Assembly (NCBI GenBank): GCA_949316235.1
Contig: OX438759.1
Coordinates: 17,050,618 to 17,114,617, forward strand
DNA from: Oegoconia quadripuncta
Taxonomy: Eukaryota > Arthropoda > Insecta > Lepidoptera > Autostichidae
Direction: 5' to 3'
DNA: 64,000 nucleotides
A model generated the notes under the pieces. It was not told where the DNA came from. It saw only the letters and a program-made list of their open reading frames with translations, and searched no databases. A program made the position numbers and the translations under genes. How positions within the stretch are numbered: position 1 is the first letter of the stretch; each line of letters begins with the position of its first letter. Of this stretch, positions 1-9,794 are shown piece by piece.

Positions 1-245
1 ACAGAACCTCAATAATTACATAGGGATAAATCTTAAATACACAATATCAATAAAGATACACAATAAACAAAGTAGCGGAGAGTTGTTGTTCACTTAAGGC
101 AATAATTCTGCCAGTGATTCAAGTCGAAATCATAAATCTGTCAATAGATAAACCAAATGTCTGTTGTGTGTCATCCTATCTTGTACCCAAATCAAGCAAA
201 AAAATTATTTCATTTCAAATAAATTATTTCATTACATTTCATTTA
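1..245. other. Unassigned AT-rich sequence
   Basis: I see no repeat boundary, exon signal or RNA signature here. It is ordinary AT-rich intergenic-looking sequence. Confidence 0.5.
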
Positions 246-261
246 ATTTCAAACCAATATT

Positions 262-400
262 AAAGAATGAGGGATATCTTATTTAAAATGGGCCTAACTG
301 TAAATTCAACCTGCAGAGCATGCAACAAAGAAAGGGAATCAATGGCACCTTCTGTGTGACTGCGATAATATGCATCAATCAAAAGGGGAATCATCTGTGG
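262..400 (+). pseudogene. LINE polyprotein fragment with zinc knuckle
   Basis: One frame reads FKMGLTVNSTCRACNKE, and after a one-base shift continues HLLCDC. Together these make a C-x2-C ... H-x4-C knuckle of the kind found near the C terminus of non-LTR retrotransposon polyproteins. A related fragment lies on the opposite strand at 45655-45890. The frame is broken and no LINE tail follows, so this is a dead remnant. The exact clade cannot be told from so little sequence. Confidence 0.6.
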
Positions 401-442
401 GAAAAGGAGCAGCGAAGCGAAGCCGGGTTAAAACACATAGCG

Positions 443-471
443 CCATCTAGTTTTATACTAGATGGCGCATT
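443..471. repeat. Perfect 12-bp inverted repeat
   Basis: GCGCCATCTAGT and its exact complement flank a 5-nt TTTAT loop, and a T-run follows. The motif AGATGGCGC also occurs at the 3' part of SINE-C copies (for example near 58182), so this may be two inverted scraps of that family. It resembles a bacterial terminator but the context is eukaryotic. Confidence 0.6.
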
Positions 472-633
472 TTTTTTAACTAGCCTGTCATTGGTAAATG
501 TCTCTGTACAGTGCAATATCGCTCCACTCCTTGCTGAAAGAATCTTGCTCATCCCGCCGTCCCCTATTGGGGCTACTACCTCTGCCACGCCTGCTGTCCT
601 ATGGGGTCCAATCGGTGCACATCCCGGCTTATT

Positions 634-873
634 ATGCACAACGGGTTGCTATACTAGACCTCAATCACACCCGATGTTAAGTGAAGATGAGGTCGAAGGT
701 GGAAACATACTGACCCGGAAACCCCAACACATTTGGGGGACTGATTATCTTGTCTCTGACAACCGGAAAAAAAATGCTATTAACATTGCTGCTTGGCGGC
801 AGATTTAGATAAGATGGTGGTAGCTAGCCAGGCGGACATTCAATATGCCCTACCACCGACCAATATGGTATGG
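634..873 (-). mobile_element. SINE-A copy, tRNA head missing
   Basis: The minus strand carries the SINE-A body and 3' end (CACTTAACATC...GGTGTGATTGAGG, GTTGTGCATAA) but stops before the tRNA-related head. The reference copy is at 45319-45649. It lies downstream of the LINE fragment with no visible TSD. Confidence 0.88.
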
Positions 874-879
874 TATTTA

Positions 880-1536
880 TTTAAAATAATGAATACCAGC
901 GTACCCTTATAATAATATGATTTTGTACTTATATCCTACAACTAATGATAGTTAGATAGTATATATCACTTAAGTATGTAGTTTCAAACGATTTTAGAAG
1001 GCTATTTACCTTAAAAGATATATAACTTTACGAATGGTTACTAATTTTCTGAATTGCTCTTATGACTTTTTATTCTTAACTGCGCCAACTGGAATCTGCT
1101 CTCGAAATACTGTTTGCGTTTAAACTGATACTAAATATGGGCTTCTAAACTCGATTGTACATAATTTCCTTAGTCTATTATAAATTACCTCGTAATAGAA
1201 GTAATGATCTGTCAACAGATCCCATATTATAAATTTTAGTTTGCTAAACGCGTCCCAAGGGCGCAGTACTGAAACGAGTTCCGCCTCTACAAACATTTTT
1301 TAACCCCTGACGCGAATGTACTATGATATCTATGTGTATGTCTGTGGTTGCTCCAAAGTGGCTAATGAGCTCCCTTATTGTCTAATTTCAATAATAACGA
1401 AATCTGCTATGTTATTGGTCGAAATTTAAAAGGCTTACTATTGGCCGATTTGGCAGTACATTCCCATAAATGCTAACTGAAAATCGGTTTTTCATTTATA
1501 AAAACTGGTGTTGCCGTATGCAATCAATATACGTGG
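880..1536. other. Unassigned sequence with one short known-looking repeat piece
   Basis: Mostly AT-rich with no gene signal. Around 1300-1370 the string TTAACCCCTGACGCGAATG followed by TCTGTGGT resembles the common lepidopteran repeat seen better at 41856-42015. No boundaries could be set. Confidence 0.4.
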
Positions 1537-1538
1537 CT

Positions 1539-1645
1539 GTTGCAGGTCGTCAGAGACGTGTATCACTGCGACCGTTGCTGATCTATTGTGATCGCCACTA
1601 ATCTACAGTTCGATGCTCAGGTTTGCCTCTTTGAGGAATGGGAAT
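1539..1645 (+). repeat. Dispersed repeat Q (about 107 bp)
   Basis: This stretch (GTGGCTGTTGCAGGTC ... TTTGCCTCTTTGAGGAAT) recurs at about 90% identity on the minus strand at 37679-37786. There it is fused to a LINE-K coding fragment, so it may be a LINE 3' region. No open frame is conserved that I can name. Confidence 0.75.
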
Positions 1646-2060
1646 ATTTAGTAGTAGCACTCCTCATTCCCATCAGGGAATAAGGAAAATTGTTCATGCA
1701 TTGATTTTTTTCGTTATTATTAGTTATAATAGATTTCAATTGACATTCAACAAATGATATCATGTATTTTACTTTGAAATATATCTTCAAGTTTGATTTA
1801 GCTTTTAACTCAGTTTTTTTGGTATGGGTATTTCGACAATACCGTAGTTTTAATTTTTTATATTTAACATTAAACTTGACGATAGGTTCTTCGCCATGTT
1901 TGAAGAAAATTGGTTAAGCCTATTCGAAGATAAATAGCTTAACCAATTTCGTTTAACACAGTTAGTTTTGTTTATCTGGACGATATCTGAATTTTAATTC
2001 AATTTGTATGACTGAATTAATATTATATTAATAATAATAATGTTAATAATAGTTTAGATA
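1646..2060. other. Unassigned AT-rich sequence, repeat P at 1730-1795
   Basis: A 65-bp piece (TTGACATTCAACAAATGATA ...) recurs at 4988-5062 in the same orientation, so it belongs to a dispersed repeat. Near 1895-1950 there is a small imperfect inverted repeat around TTGGTTAAGC. Nothing else was recognised. Confidence 0.5.
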
Positions 2061-2393
2061 TTTTTTTTAATGCATAACGGGTTGGTACTTGACCTCAATC
2101 ACACCTGATGTTAAGTGAAGATCAGGTCGAAGGTGGAAGCGTATTGACCTGGAAACCCCAACACATTTAGCCGACTGGCTATCTTATCTCTGACAACCGG
2201 AACACAACAATGCTATTAATATTGCTGCTTTTCGGCAGATTTAGATAAGATGGTGGTAGCTAGCCAGGCGGACATTTAAAATACCCTACAACCAACCCAA
2301 CCGAGTACTTAAACATGTACCCCGCTGGGGATCGAACCCGCGACCTCCGAATCGTAAACCCAATGTTGTTTACATTGTGCCACGGAGGCGGTT
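2061..2393 (-). mobile_element. SINE-A copy, full length
   Basis: Reading the minus strand, the copy runs from the tRNA-like head (CCGCCTCCGTGGC, here with one changed base in box A) through box B GTTCGATCC to the GATTGAGGTCAAGTACC end and an A-tail (T-run on the plus strand at 2061-2068). Confidence 0.95.
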
Positions 2394-2477
2394 AAAATTG
2401 ACTTTAGAATGAATAAAATCGCTTTGTTTTCTCCGGTGTTTCCTAAATTGTTTTACAGTTATTCCTAAAAGCTATTT

Positions 2478-2530
2478 TTGTGACATAATATATTACATTT
2501 TCAAGAATATACTGTGACGTATTCTCTTCT
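2478..2530 (-). mobile_element. Short LINE-J fragment
   Basis: TTTTCAAGAATATACTGTGACG matches in part the sequence at 38640-38660 inside the long LINE-J copy. It is too short for more than a homology call. Confidence 0.4.
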
Positions 2531-2689
2531 CTTGAAGTGTCAACTCACAAAGTAGCAGATAGTCGTCAACTGGAAAGTTTTCTCATAAACATGTCGGTTT
2601 CCTTTATAAAGTGGTGGGGACCGGTAGGGAGGAGGTTATCTAAGAGGCCTCCTGTTACACAGTCGTTTACATTATTATACGCGTAATAA

Positions 2690-3085
2690 GTTTTTTTTTT
2701 ATGATGACTGGATTCACATTTGACCACAATCTCACCTGAGGGCGGAGTGTGAGTTTTGTCTCGCTTTTAACTTTACCATCGCGTTCGCGTTTACGCAAAA
2801 AGTCCCTATGAAAAAAATCGTTTTGCAAACTTTCCGCTAGAGGCACTGCACATTTCTTCATACAAATCGTCACGTAAACATGAACGCGGTAGTAAAATTA
2901 AGTCGAAACAAAACTCACACTCCGCCCTCTGATGGAGAGTGACGATGTCGTCGAAGATGAAGCACGCGATCCCAGTAAATGCCTATTCACTCTGCTCTTG
3001 AACATCCCAAGGTTGTAGGATTCAGGAAAGACTGACGCCGGAAGGGAGTTTCATGCCTTGGCTGTTCGGATGGTGAATGAAGAAT
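2690..3085 (-). mobile_element. LINE-I 3' end, split by a MITE
   Basis: The plus-strand pieces at 2703-2738 and 2932-3080 match the continuous copy at 20995-21190 (GACTGGATTCGCGTTTGACC ... GACGCCGGAAGGGAGTT). On the minus strand this is the last part of a LINE ORF and its short 3' end. The 190-bp MITE at 2739-2928 interrupts it, so the LINE end is older than the MITE. Confidence 0.85.
2739..2928. mobile_element. Harbinger-like MITE (190 bp)
   Basis: The ends are AGGGCGGAGTGTGAGTTTTG and its complement, matching at 24 of 25 positions, and weaker pairing continues for about 60 bp so the element folds into one hairpin. CTG at 2736-2738 is repeated at 2929-2931, and removing the element with one CTG restores the LINE-I sequence exactly. 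A 3-bp CWG duplication is typical of PIF/Harbinger elements. There is no coding capacity. Confidence 0.8.
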
Positions 3086-3204
3086 TTATTTGATATAAGA
3101 AAGATTTACTTAATAATATTATAATTATTACTGATTATTTTATTACTTACTACATTATTATTGATTACTTTCGAACCATAGTCGCATTCGATATAAAATT
3201 TTCG
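3086..3204. other. AT-rich spacer
   Basis: ATTATT-rich low-complexity sequence without recognised features. Confidence 0.4.
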
Positions 3205-3352
3205 ATTCCATACAAAGTAAACCATTCTGAAACCACCTTTAGTATTTAAGTCCAAAAATTTTCGGCTGGTGACTCCACTCCTGATTAAGAGCAATTCTAT
3301 CCACTAGGAGCCATAGCCGAATTCAGCCGACAATTGTTGGACTTCCATACAT
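3205..3352. repeat. Dispersed repeat O
   Basis: It shares strings such as CTGAAACCACC, TTTTCGGCTGGTGACTCCA and CCTGATTA with 20905-20985 and 52120-52290. Internal sequences look partly self-complementary, which suggests a MITE, but I could not fix both ends. Confidence 0.6.
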
Positions 3353-3461
3353 TCTTTATTGACTACGGAAGCCTAAGAAAACACACAATATACCATGCAT
3401 TACTGGAGTACATCAAGCAAAAAACTGGACACACACACACCCACACCATGCCGTCAAGTAC

Positions 3462-3650
3462 ATGATACTCGTCGTTTTTAACCTACTTCAAAAAAGGAGG
3501 AGGTTCTGTATTCGGGGCGTATTTTTTTATTTTTTTAATGTATGTACACCGATATCTCCGAGATTTGGCGGTTGATTCACATGGTTCTTTTTGTAAATGA
3601 AAGGGGATACCGTCGAGTTGGTCCCATTGTACTTTCAGCGCAATCGGTTG
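3462..3650. repeat. Common lepidopteran repeat (GGAGGAGGTTCT type)
   Basis: TTTTTAACCTACTTCAAAAA followed by GGAGGAGGTTCT, CCGATATCTCCGAGATTT and GAAAGGGGATACCG is a motif order I know from many lepidopteran intergenic regions. A shorter copy is at 34712-34802. Its class is unclear to me. Confidence 0.6.
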
Positions 3651-3983
3651 AGTATTGTTTCAATTTTTAATTCGCGTAAAATGTAAACAAATGCCCCTCA
3701 ATTACATTAAAGAGATGCCAATGTTTCCAAGTACCTCCACACAACACTAGCCCACTTGAAAGATGAACTTGTGTTAACTAACTTAAGTGACGGTGTAACA
3801 GAAGATCTCAAGTTCTCTGAGGCCTCTCTCAAGTTGAAACTTGACATACTGTAGTGGGCGAAGTTTTAAGTAAACACTGAGTATTCGCTCGAGACATTAT
3901 AATGAGTATTTTTGGATGATCTAGTAGTGTGGTAGAAATAGTTATATGAAAGCACTAAATTGTTGTTGGTATAAGAGGAAGTA
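3651..3983. other. Unassigned sequence
   Basis: No repeat boundary or exon recognised. The pentamer-rich stretch at 3780-3850 (CTCAAGTTC..CTCAAGTTG) is only weakly repetitive. Confidence 0.4.
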
Positions 3984-4078
3984 TTCGGTCCTTTCCTATT
4001 AAATTGGCGTTTTGTATGAAGAATTTCATTAGGACTGTTTTCTCCATACAAACATTTTTGTTTTTTTTTTGGGAACAA
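3984..4078. mobile_element. MITE-L, one end only
   Basis: The left end (CGGTCCTTTCC, AAATTGGCGTTTTGTATGAA, CCATACAAACATTTTTG) matches the intact MITE-L copies at 5845-6232 and 24839-25246. The right half is absent. Confidence 0.75.
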
Positions 4079-4486
4079 ATGAAGCATATCAACAACAACA
4101 AAGTTTTTTCCACGCATTCGAAGCTAGAATACTATTTTATGTGATTACTATCCCTTTTAATAGAAACAGTAATTAGCAAACAGACAAAGCCTCCCGAAAA
4201 GCATTGCAACATCTTGCAAAAGTTTCTTCGACTCTACAAAACTGTCTTGTTTCAGAAAAATACGAGAAGTCCAAGTGTTATCAGTGGGTACTGGGACATG
4301 ATTTATTTTCAAAATGGCCGCCTGCATCGAACCCTCGTCTAGAACGGGCGTTTTCGAGGGAATGCTATTAGTTGATTTATTTGTAGCGCGGTCGGTTTAA
4401 TTATTGGGTAGAAATGTTTGTAAGTATACAGTCATTCTTCTCGTCATCGTCTTCTCAGTCGTTTTACTACTTCTTATCCAACTTTT
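4079..4486. other. Unassigned sequence
   Basis: I see no gene or repeat boundary. There is a mildly CpG-containing stretch near 4315-4400 without exon signals. Confidence 0.4.
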
Positions 4487-4582
4487 ATTTATGCACAATG
4501 GGTAAGCGCGTGTCGTCAATCACACCTGATGTTAAGTGAAGATGACGCCAAAGTTGGGAGTGTGCTAACCCCGAACCCTGTG
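4487..4582 (-). mobile_element. SINE-A 3' end fragment
   Basis: ATGCACAATGGG and AATCACACCTGATGTTAAGT mark the 3' end of SINE-A. Similarity fades after about 90 bp, so this copy is strongly 5' truncated or rearranged. Confidence 0.75.
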
Positions 4583-5225
4583 TGGTGGTCCGTCTCCTTC
4601 GACGGCTGGTAGCAATATGAATGAACATTATCGATATGCAGATCTAACATTACTATAAACATAGATATAAGAGGAAATTGGCTACCTATATGTTCAGACT
4701 AAGCAAAGTTAATACATCATTCGTGGGACACTGTATACCCTTTTATAACCTTATATCTGAGAATATCATTAATCTAACAGAGAAAAAAATTAAAGATCAT
4801 GTCAAAATAATATTAGCAAAAAATTATAAAATTTTATTAGTTATATACTTTATTTTTTAAAAAAAAGGACAACAGTGATCCTGTGGGTCTCTTGCGCCGT
4901 TTCTTTTCTCACAGATGATTTCCCTTTCTGAAGCGGTAGTAGCTTGGACATACCGACTGACAGATAAATGCAATAAACCTTTTTTATTTCCAGTAGATTT
5001 AAATTGACATTCAATAAATGATATCATGTATCTTACGTTGAAATAAATGCTTGAAGTTTGAAATCACCGCGCAGTTTTTGGCGATACCAGCGCCACCTGG
5101 TTCATTTTTTGTAGCAAACCGTGTATTATGATACTCATAAGACCGTCCTAATTATTAATTACGTCATCAATTTATCGCTAACTGCGATATAGGATCCTTG
5201 CAAGTGGAAATACATATTTTGAACA
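4583..5225. other. Unassigned sequence with repeat P at 4988-5062
   Basis: The piece TTGACATTCAATAAATGATA matches 1730-1795. The remainder has no recognised gene, although 5080-5160 has somewhat more CpG than its surroundings. Confidence 0.45.
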
Positions 5226-5731
5226 CTTAAAATTTGTACTATGGTACTAGATAACGGATAAACATACATAAATGTTTTTATATTCATCCAAGACTCGGGA
5301 ATAAATGTTCGTTTTTTTTTTACACGACGGTTTCGTGCTTGACCTTAATCACACCTGATGTTAAGTGAAGATGAAGTCGAAGGTGGAAGCATACTGACCC
5401 GGAAACCCCAACACATTTGGGGGACTGACTATCTTACTCTGACAACCAGAACACAACAATGCTATTAACATTGCTGCTTGGCGGCAGATTTAGATAAGAT
5501 GGTGGTAGCTAGCCAGGCGGACATTTAAAATGGCCTACCACCAACCAAACCGAGTACTTAAACATGTACCCCGCTGGGGATCGAACCCGCGACCTCCGAA
5601 TCGTAAACCCAATGTTGTTTACATTGAGCCACGGAGGCGGTTAAATTGGTATTCATCACTCGCGGGATTCGAACCCGCAACCGTTGGTATCGCTGACAGG
5701 GTCACTATCCACTACACCAACCGGTCGTCAA
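5226..5731 (-). mobile_element. SINE-B copy split by a SINE-A
   Basis: The two halves (5226-5310 and 5645-5731) join to give the SINE-B order seen uninterrupted at 7689-7903: tail, GAATAAATGTTC, then ATTCATCAC, the box-B complement GGATTCGAACC and the head complement CCACTACACCAACCGGTCGTC. A full SINE-A sits between them. Confidence 0.92.
5311..5644 (-). mobile_element. SINE-A copy, full length, inside SINE-B
   Basis: A complete minus-strand copy runs from the A-tail (T-run at 5312-5321) to the tRNA-like head ending at the GGCGGTTAA string. Its position inside SINE-B shows that it is the younger of the two. A clear TSD was not visible. Confidence 0.95.
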
Positions 5732-5842
5732 ATCAATAGTCTCTCTCAGTCTGCCGAACGGAAAACAGGCATTATATGTTGGATTAATGATATAGGTTAT
5801 AAAATAGTAAACAGTGAATTTACTAATTTCATCTTTGTTTAA
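5732..5842. other. Short unassigned spacer
   Basis: AT-rich sequence between SINE-B and a MITE with nothing recognised. Confidence 0.4.
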
Positions 5843-5844
5843 TA

Positions 5845-6232
5845 TTGGGTCTTTACCTATGAAATTGGAGTTTTTTTTCTTCGTTAATCATTTGTACCAA
5901 TTCCTGCGATTTTTAAAGCTACATCCAAATTTGTTTTTTATTTGGAAAATGGAATATTATTTCAAGGTATCACATGAAACATTTTTTAATTTCTGTGCTA
6001 AATCACATAATAAAAATTTGAACAGAGTTCTTTTCATGTGCTTCCCATAATCATTTCTTAGCTTCGCTGAAAATTTTATCTGCCTATACTTAATGTTATC
6101 CGATAATACACACAAAGTTTACCTAAAATTGGATTTGCCGTTCCCAAAAAAAAAACAAAAATGTTTGTATAGAGAAAACAGTCTTAATTAAATTCTTCAT
6201 ACAAAACGCCAATTTCATAGGTAAGGACCTAA
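5845..6232. mobile_element. MITE-L reference copy (388 bp)
   Basis: The ends are TTGGGTCTTTACCTATGAAA and the complement of TTTCATAGGTAAGGACCTAA. TIR similarity extends about 25 bp, and TA flanks both sides (5843-5844, 6233-6234). The TA duplication fits the Tc1/mariner superfamily. There is no coding capacity. Other copies are at 24839-25246 (opposite orientation), 11460-11590 (deleted) and 3984-4078 (one end). Confidence 0.82.
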
Positions 6233-6234
6233 TA

Positions 6235-6502
6235 CATTACATTTTTATGAAAATAATCAACAGTTACATCACTCTGTTGTTATTTGACGTATCCTTGAGA
6301 ACTTTCACTGTTACGTCCCTAATGACAACATGGGCTCAGTTTTAGGAAGTTATAATAGGGAAGTAACATTATTAAAGCTTCGCTGGACGACACAGGAGTA
6401 CTTACACAAATTGTGAATGGTAATTGCTCACAAATTGTTCATAATGAGTTCTACATTCAAAATAGTTTTAAAAACAAGCTTTCAATACTGCATCATGATT
6501 TT
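6235..6502. other. Unassigned sequence
   Basis: No features recognised. Confidence 0.4.
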
Positions 6503-6811
6503 TAACCGCCACCGTGGCTCAATGTAAACAACATTGGGTTTACGATTCGGAGGTCGCGGGTTTGATCCCCAGCGGGGTACATGTTTAAGTACTCGGTTTG
6601 GTTGGTGGTAGGACATTTTAAACGTCCGCCATCTTATCTAAATCTGCCGCCAAGCAACGTTAATAGCATTGTTGTGTTCCGGTCGTCAGAGCCAGTCCCC
6701 CAAATAAGATGGGGTTTCCGGGTCAGTACGCTTCCACCTTCGACCTCATCTTCACTTAACATCAGGTGTGATTGAGGTCAAGTAATAACCCGTCGTCCAT
6801 AAAAAAAAAAG
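6503..6811 (+). mobile_element. SINE-A copy, nearly full length
   Basis: It starts at the tRNA-like head (CCGCCACCGTGGCTCAATG), has box B with one change (GTTTGATCC), and ends with CATAAAAAAAAAA. About 20 bp of the body (the GGCTAGCTACCACC region) is missing compared with the reference copy. Confidence 0.93.
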
Positions 6812-7117
6812 ATTATCAAATATTATTTAATCTAGTCTAATCTAATCGTGTACGCTAAATTTCGTATCCATGCTATTAACCGCTAAGGAGTTCCCCTCAT
6901 GAGGAGACGATCCTGACGTTTAGTTCATGTCTATCATTTATATGTGTTGTCATCAAAACAGAACGAGTATACAATATTTCACCTCCCTAGGTAAACAGAA
7001 AAGGTTTCTACTTTGACTTGCAATTTTTGAACGGACATACATACATATACGAAGTTAGCTTAGCTTGTAATAAATGATGTGTTGACAGATGCCCCTCGCC
7101 TGTTATTAGGAATCTGT
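6812..7117. other. Unassigned sequence
   Basis: No gene or repeat recognised. CTAATCTAATC short repeats occur near 6830-6845. Confidence 0.4.
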
Positions 7118-7492
7118 TGGGCTTTTTGGCGGGAACTCAGCGAGTGATGTTGCATTTTTGTTTTTAATTTTTATAATTTGTGGATGCTGAGTCTTGAAGC
7201 TAAATAATGGGAGAATACTGTGCAGCAAAAGTTAGTGATAGTGTACAAATGAAGGGAAGTATAAATTAAAGTGCGTAACGAAGCTTTCGGGTTCCCACAA
7301 GAAGCCGCCAAAATCTTTCGTAAATCATTCTGCCACTTTACTGAAGAATGACTTGACCGTGACTAGACTCTGTTTACGCCAAGTACTTTTGAACTGAGAC
7401 TGACTTCACCAAACTGAAGAAATTAGTGAAATAAGACATAGCTGTATGGGCTCAGCTTTTGCCAGCTCTGAGAGGAGCGAATTGAAACAAAA
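7118..7492 (+). mobile_element. Retroposed unit T, copy 1
   Basis: It is about 88% identical by eye to 14336-14712: GGGCTTTTTGGCGGGA start, ATACTGTGCAGCAAAAGTTA, GTTCCCACAAGAAGCCGCCA, and an A-rich end. No tRNA box B, 7SL or 5S-like head is visible. A short frame begins MGEYCAAKVSD and stops after about 20 codons in both copies. It could be a retropseudogene that re-amplified or a SINE with an unrecognised head. Confidence 0.65.
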
Positions 7493-7688
7493 AAAGAGTC
7501 TGTGTTCTGTGTGATCAAAGAACGTAGCACGTACGCACTCCCCGGTGCGGGGGCTATAGGCATCACGGAGCCGTGCAGCCCTAATGTGGATCTGGTCTTA
7601 AATACCTACAAGTATGTATACTACACTGTAAAGAAAGTACCTACCGGGAAAAGATCAATAATACACAAAAAAATAGTTTTTTTTTTCT
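7493..7688. other. Unassigned sequence, partly CpG-containing
   Basis: A mildly GC-rich patch (CGCACTCCCCGGTGCGGGGG at about 7535-7554) contains the small palindrome CCCCGGTGCGGGG. It has no recognised function. Confidence 0.4.
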
Positions 7689-7903
7689 CGGACACTTACA
7701 CCAATCATCTAGTCCCAAACTAAGCAAAGCTTGTACTATGGATACTAGATAACGGATAAACATACATAAATATTTATAATCATCCATGACTCAGGAATAA
7801 ATGTTCATATTCATCACACAAACATTTACCCGTCGCGGGATTGGAAACCGCAAGCGTTGGTTTCGCTGACAGGGTCACTATCCACTACACCAATCGGTCG
7901 TCG
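7689..7903 (-). mobile_element. SINE-B copy, full length
   Basis: On the minus strand a tRNA-like head (ACGACCGATTGGTGTAGTGG gives box A) is followed by a box-B region with a small change, then CCATAGTACAAGC, TTAGTTTGGGACTAGATG and TGGTGTAAGTGTCCGA. It abuts a mariner remnant on its head side. Confidence 0.92.
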
Positions 7904-7904
7904 T

Positions 7905-8145
7905 ATTCATTCAAATTTATTTTATTACATTCAAAGTATGCTCCTTCACAAAAGATACACTTACGCCAACAATTAGTCCAAACATTAAAAAATTTTTTAA
8001 ACGCTTTTTCCGGAAATGAGTTAAATTCTCGCTGCGAATTCTCCTTTAATAATTTTAATAAGGTGATTGCTCAAGAAATACGTTGAGTTTTTGGTCAAAA
8101 ATTCATTCACAATGATAGCCTTGTGCGAGGAAGATAAAAAATTGA
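7905..8145 (-). pseudogene. Mariner-type transposase C-terminal remnant
   Basis: The minus strand first reads VNEFLTKNSTYFLSN and then, after a frame change, RELNSFPEKAFKKFF and CIFCEGAYFE. This order matches the C-terminal part of mariner-family (DD34D) transposases. The catalytic PYSPDLAP-type region that should lie between the two parts is missing, so it was internally deleted and is non-functional. No TIRs were found around it. Confidence 0.75.
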
Positions 8146-8614
8146 ATTTGGAATCGTAAACAATTCCATTCCCAATACTTTTTGACTGAGTGTATGTTGG
8201 AAAAATGTTTCCTGCCTCAGTCTTGGAAGAAACGGGATTCTTCCAATGTCAAACAAAAGAAAAATGACATAACTCACAACTTTAAACTCAACAACTTAAA
8301 TTCACATTTTACAAATAAGTCGCAAGTCCCGTAGCAATAAGCTCTTAACAAGGCGAAGTGGAACAAGTTGCAACAAGGAAAATAAAATAAAGTTCTTCAT
8401 CTATTTCTGAACAGTAATAGGACTATCTGAGTTCATTCTTAGGCAGTACCAAATGATATTCAGTTAAGGATTCTTGACAACTTCACTTCAAACAAGGAAT
8501 TGTATAAAGGTTTCTGAGTAATTTTCTATTGTGCTCTCTATAGAAGAACGAGGTAAAAGTTATTTGTTACTTATTGTATTTCTATGTACCTTGCAAGAGA
8601 ATTGTACTAATCCG
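8146..8614. other. Unassigned AT-rich sequence
   Basis: No gene or repeat boundary recognised. Confidence 0.4.
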
Positions 8615-9060
8615 TCTATTCCCGTGGGTGTCATTAAGGAGTATTAAGAGACTCTACACTAAAAACGTCGTAGACTTACACTTATCCATCATAAAACAGA
8701 CATTATATTTACCAAAGGCTATTATAAAATTTCTGACTATCTGGATGATAAGCAAGCATGGACATAGACCGCTCGGCGATATTCAGCCTAATTATACAAT
8801 ATAATATAATTGTAACCCAAACTTATATAAAAGAGCAACCCTTGAGTTTCTTGCTCGTTCTTCTCTGGGGAATCTGCTTTGCGAATGAGCAAAAATGTCA
8901 ATAATTTTAATATTAAGATAAAAAATGTGACGTTTTCAAGTGATAATCTTTATTCTACGAAATAAATATTTTTTGACTTTGACTTTGACTATCAACGGCG
9001 ATGAGCTCACCTGTAATGTGAGCAAGCACACGACAGGTGAATCGTGAAAAACACCCAAAT
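8615..9060. repeat. LINE 3'-region repeat M, split by LINE-J
   Basis: The left piece (TTCCCGTGGGTGTCATTAA ... CACTAAAAAC) and the right piece (CAACGGCGATGAGCTCACCTG) are neighbours in the uninterrupted copy at 19196-19475. The LINE-J end at 8672-8990 separates them. The string 'cccgtgggtgtcgtaa' is known to me from 3' regions of lepidopteran non-LTR elements. Confidence 0.7.
8672..8990 (+). mobile_element. LINE-J 3' end (5' truncated)
   Basis: It contains the last codons of the Jockey-like ORF (GGCTATTATAAAATTTCTGA, reading GYYKISDYLDD-like), a 3' UTR with AAAAGAGCAACCCTTGAGTT and TCGTTCTTCTCTGGGG, and a terminal array of TTTGAC units. It is inserted in repeat M. Confidence 0.85.
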
Positions 9061-9289
9061 GCTTATTTCGGATGTTTCTGCTCACAACTTGATGGGTAAA
9101 GGTTAGCTAAACTCGTGTGGTTCAAAATTATCGCTTCCTTACGAGTAATAGTCTCAATAGATTATTATTATTATTTGTGTACATTTGTTTAAGTATATAT
9201 CATATTTATTTATAGGTTTTTTATTTTTTATTTTTTTATTTAGTTATAACAACACCATAATTTAAGTATGTATGTCATCGACATGGTTG
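9061..9289. other. Unassigned AT-rich sequence
   Basis: No features recognised apart from ATT-rich low complexity around 9160-9245. Confidence 0.4.
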
Positions 9290-9510
9290 TTATTTTCTCA
9301 ATTTATTAGTCGTATGTTTGTTTATAACTACTGTTTTTGTAAGTGTACTCGCTGTCCACTTTTACGTTACCTCATCAATTTGTCTCCTTACTGAGGTTTG
9401 CTGGAAGAGATCTCTTATAGAGATAAGCTCGCCTTTTGTATATCTTAATTTTCTCCTGTTTTTTTTTGTTTTGTTTGACGTGTATGCTTATATACAATAA
9501 ATAAATAGTA
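9290..9510 (+). mobile_element. LINE-S type 3' tail
   Basis: GAGGTTTGCTGGAAGAGATC, TCTTATAGAGATAAG and a terminal CAATAAATAAATAG match in inverted form the 3' end of the LINE-S copy at 60820-61460. Only the 3' UTR is present. Confidence 0.7.
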
Positions 9511-9532
9511 GTCGCAGGCACATCACGTGAAC

Positions 9533-9790
9533 TTAATTAACAAGCCGTTCGTGTGTTGTCAATTGCGACAAACAGTGTCACTTAGAGATAAGTTGACAGA
9601 GTATGAATATAGTATATTCTAATCTTCTCTTCACATTATATTCTTGAAAATTTAAAATTATGTCAAAAAGTATTGCATCATTTAAGAACAATAGTGATAA
9701 ACATAATGTCAATACAATAAATAAAGATAAACTTGCATTTCACATAAGTCGCCTCCGCAAAGTCAGTTATTCCTGCCTTCCTGCAATGTT
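9533..9790 (+). pseudogene. LINE-J reverse transcriptase C-terminal fragment
   Basis: It matches the minus-strand LINE-J copy at 38525-38730 (GTGTCACTTAGAGATAAGTT, TTCTAATCTTCTCTT, CATAAGTCGCCTCCGCAAAG). It is part of the ORF only, with no 3' tail. Confidence 0.8.
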
Positions 9791-9794
9791 GAAA

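Noticed and set aside
443..471. Hairpin plus T-run resembling a rho-independent terminator
   Set aside because: All surrounding evidence (SINEs, LINEs, introns) is from an animal nucleus, so the bacterial model does not apply.
320..808. 162-codon open frame
   Set aside because: It runs through a palindrome and the antisense of a SINE-A. The frame is not conserved in other SINE-A copies.
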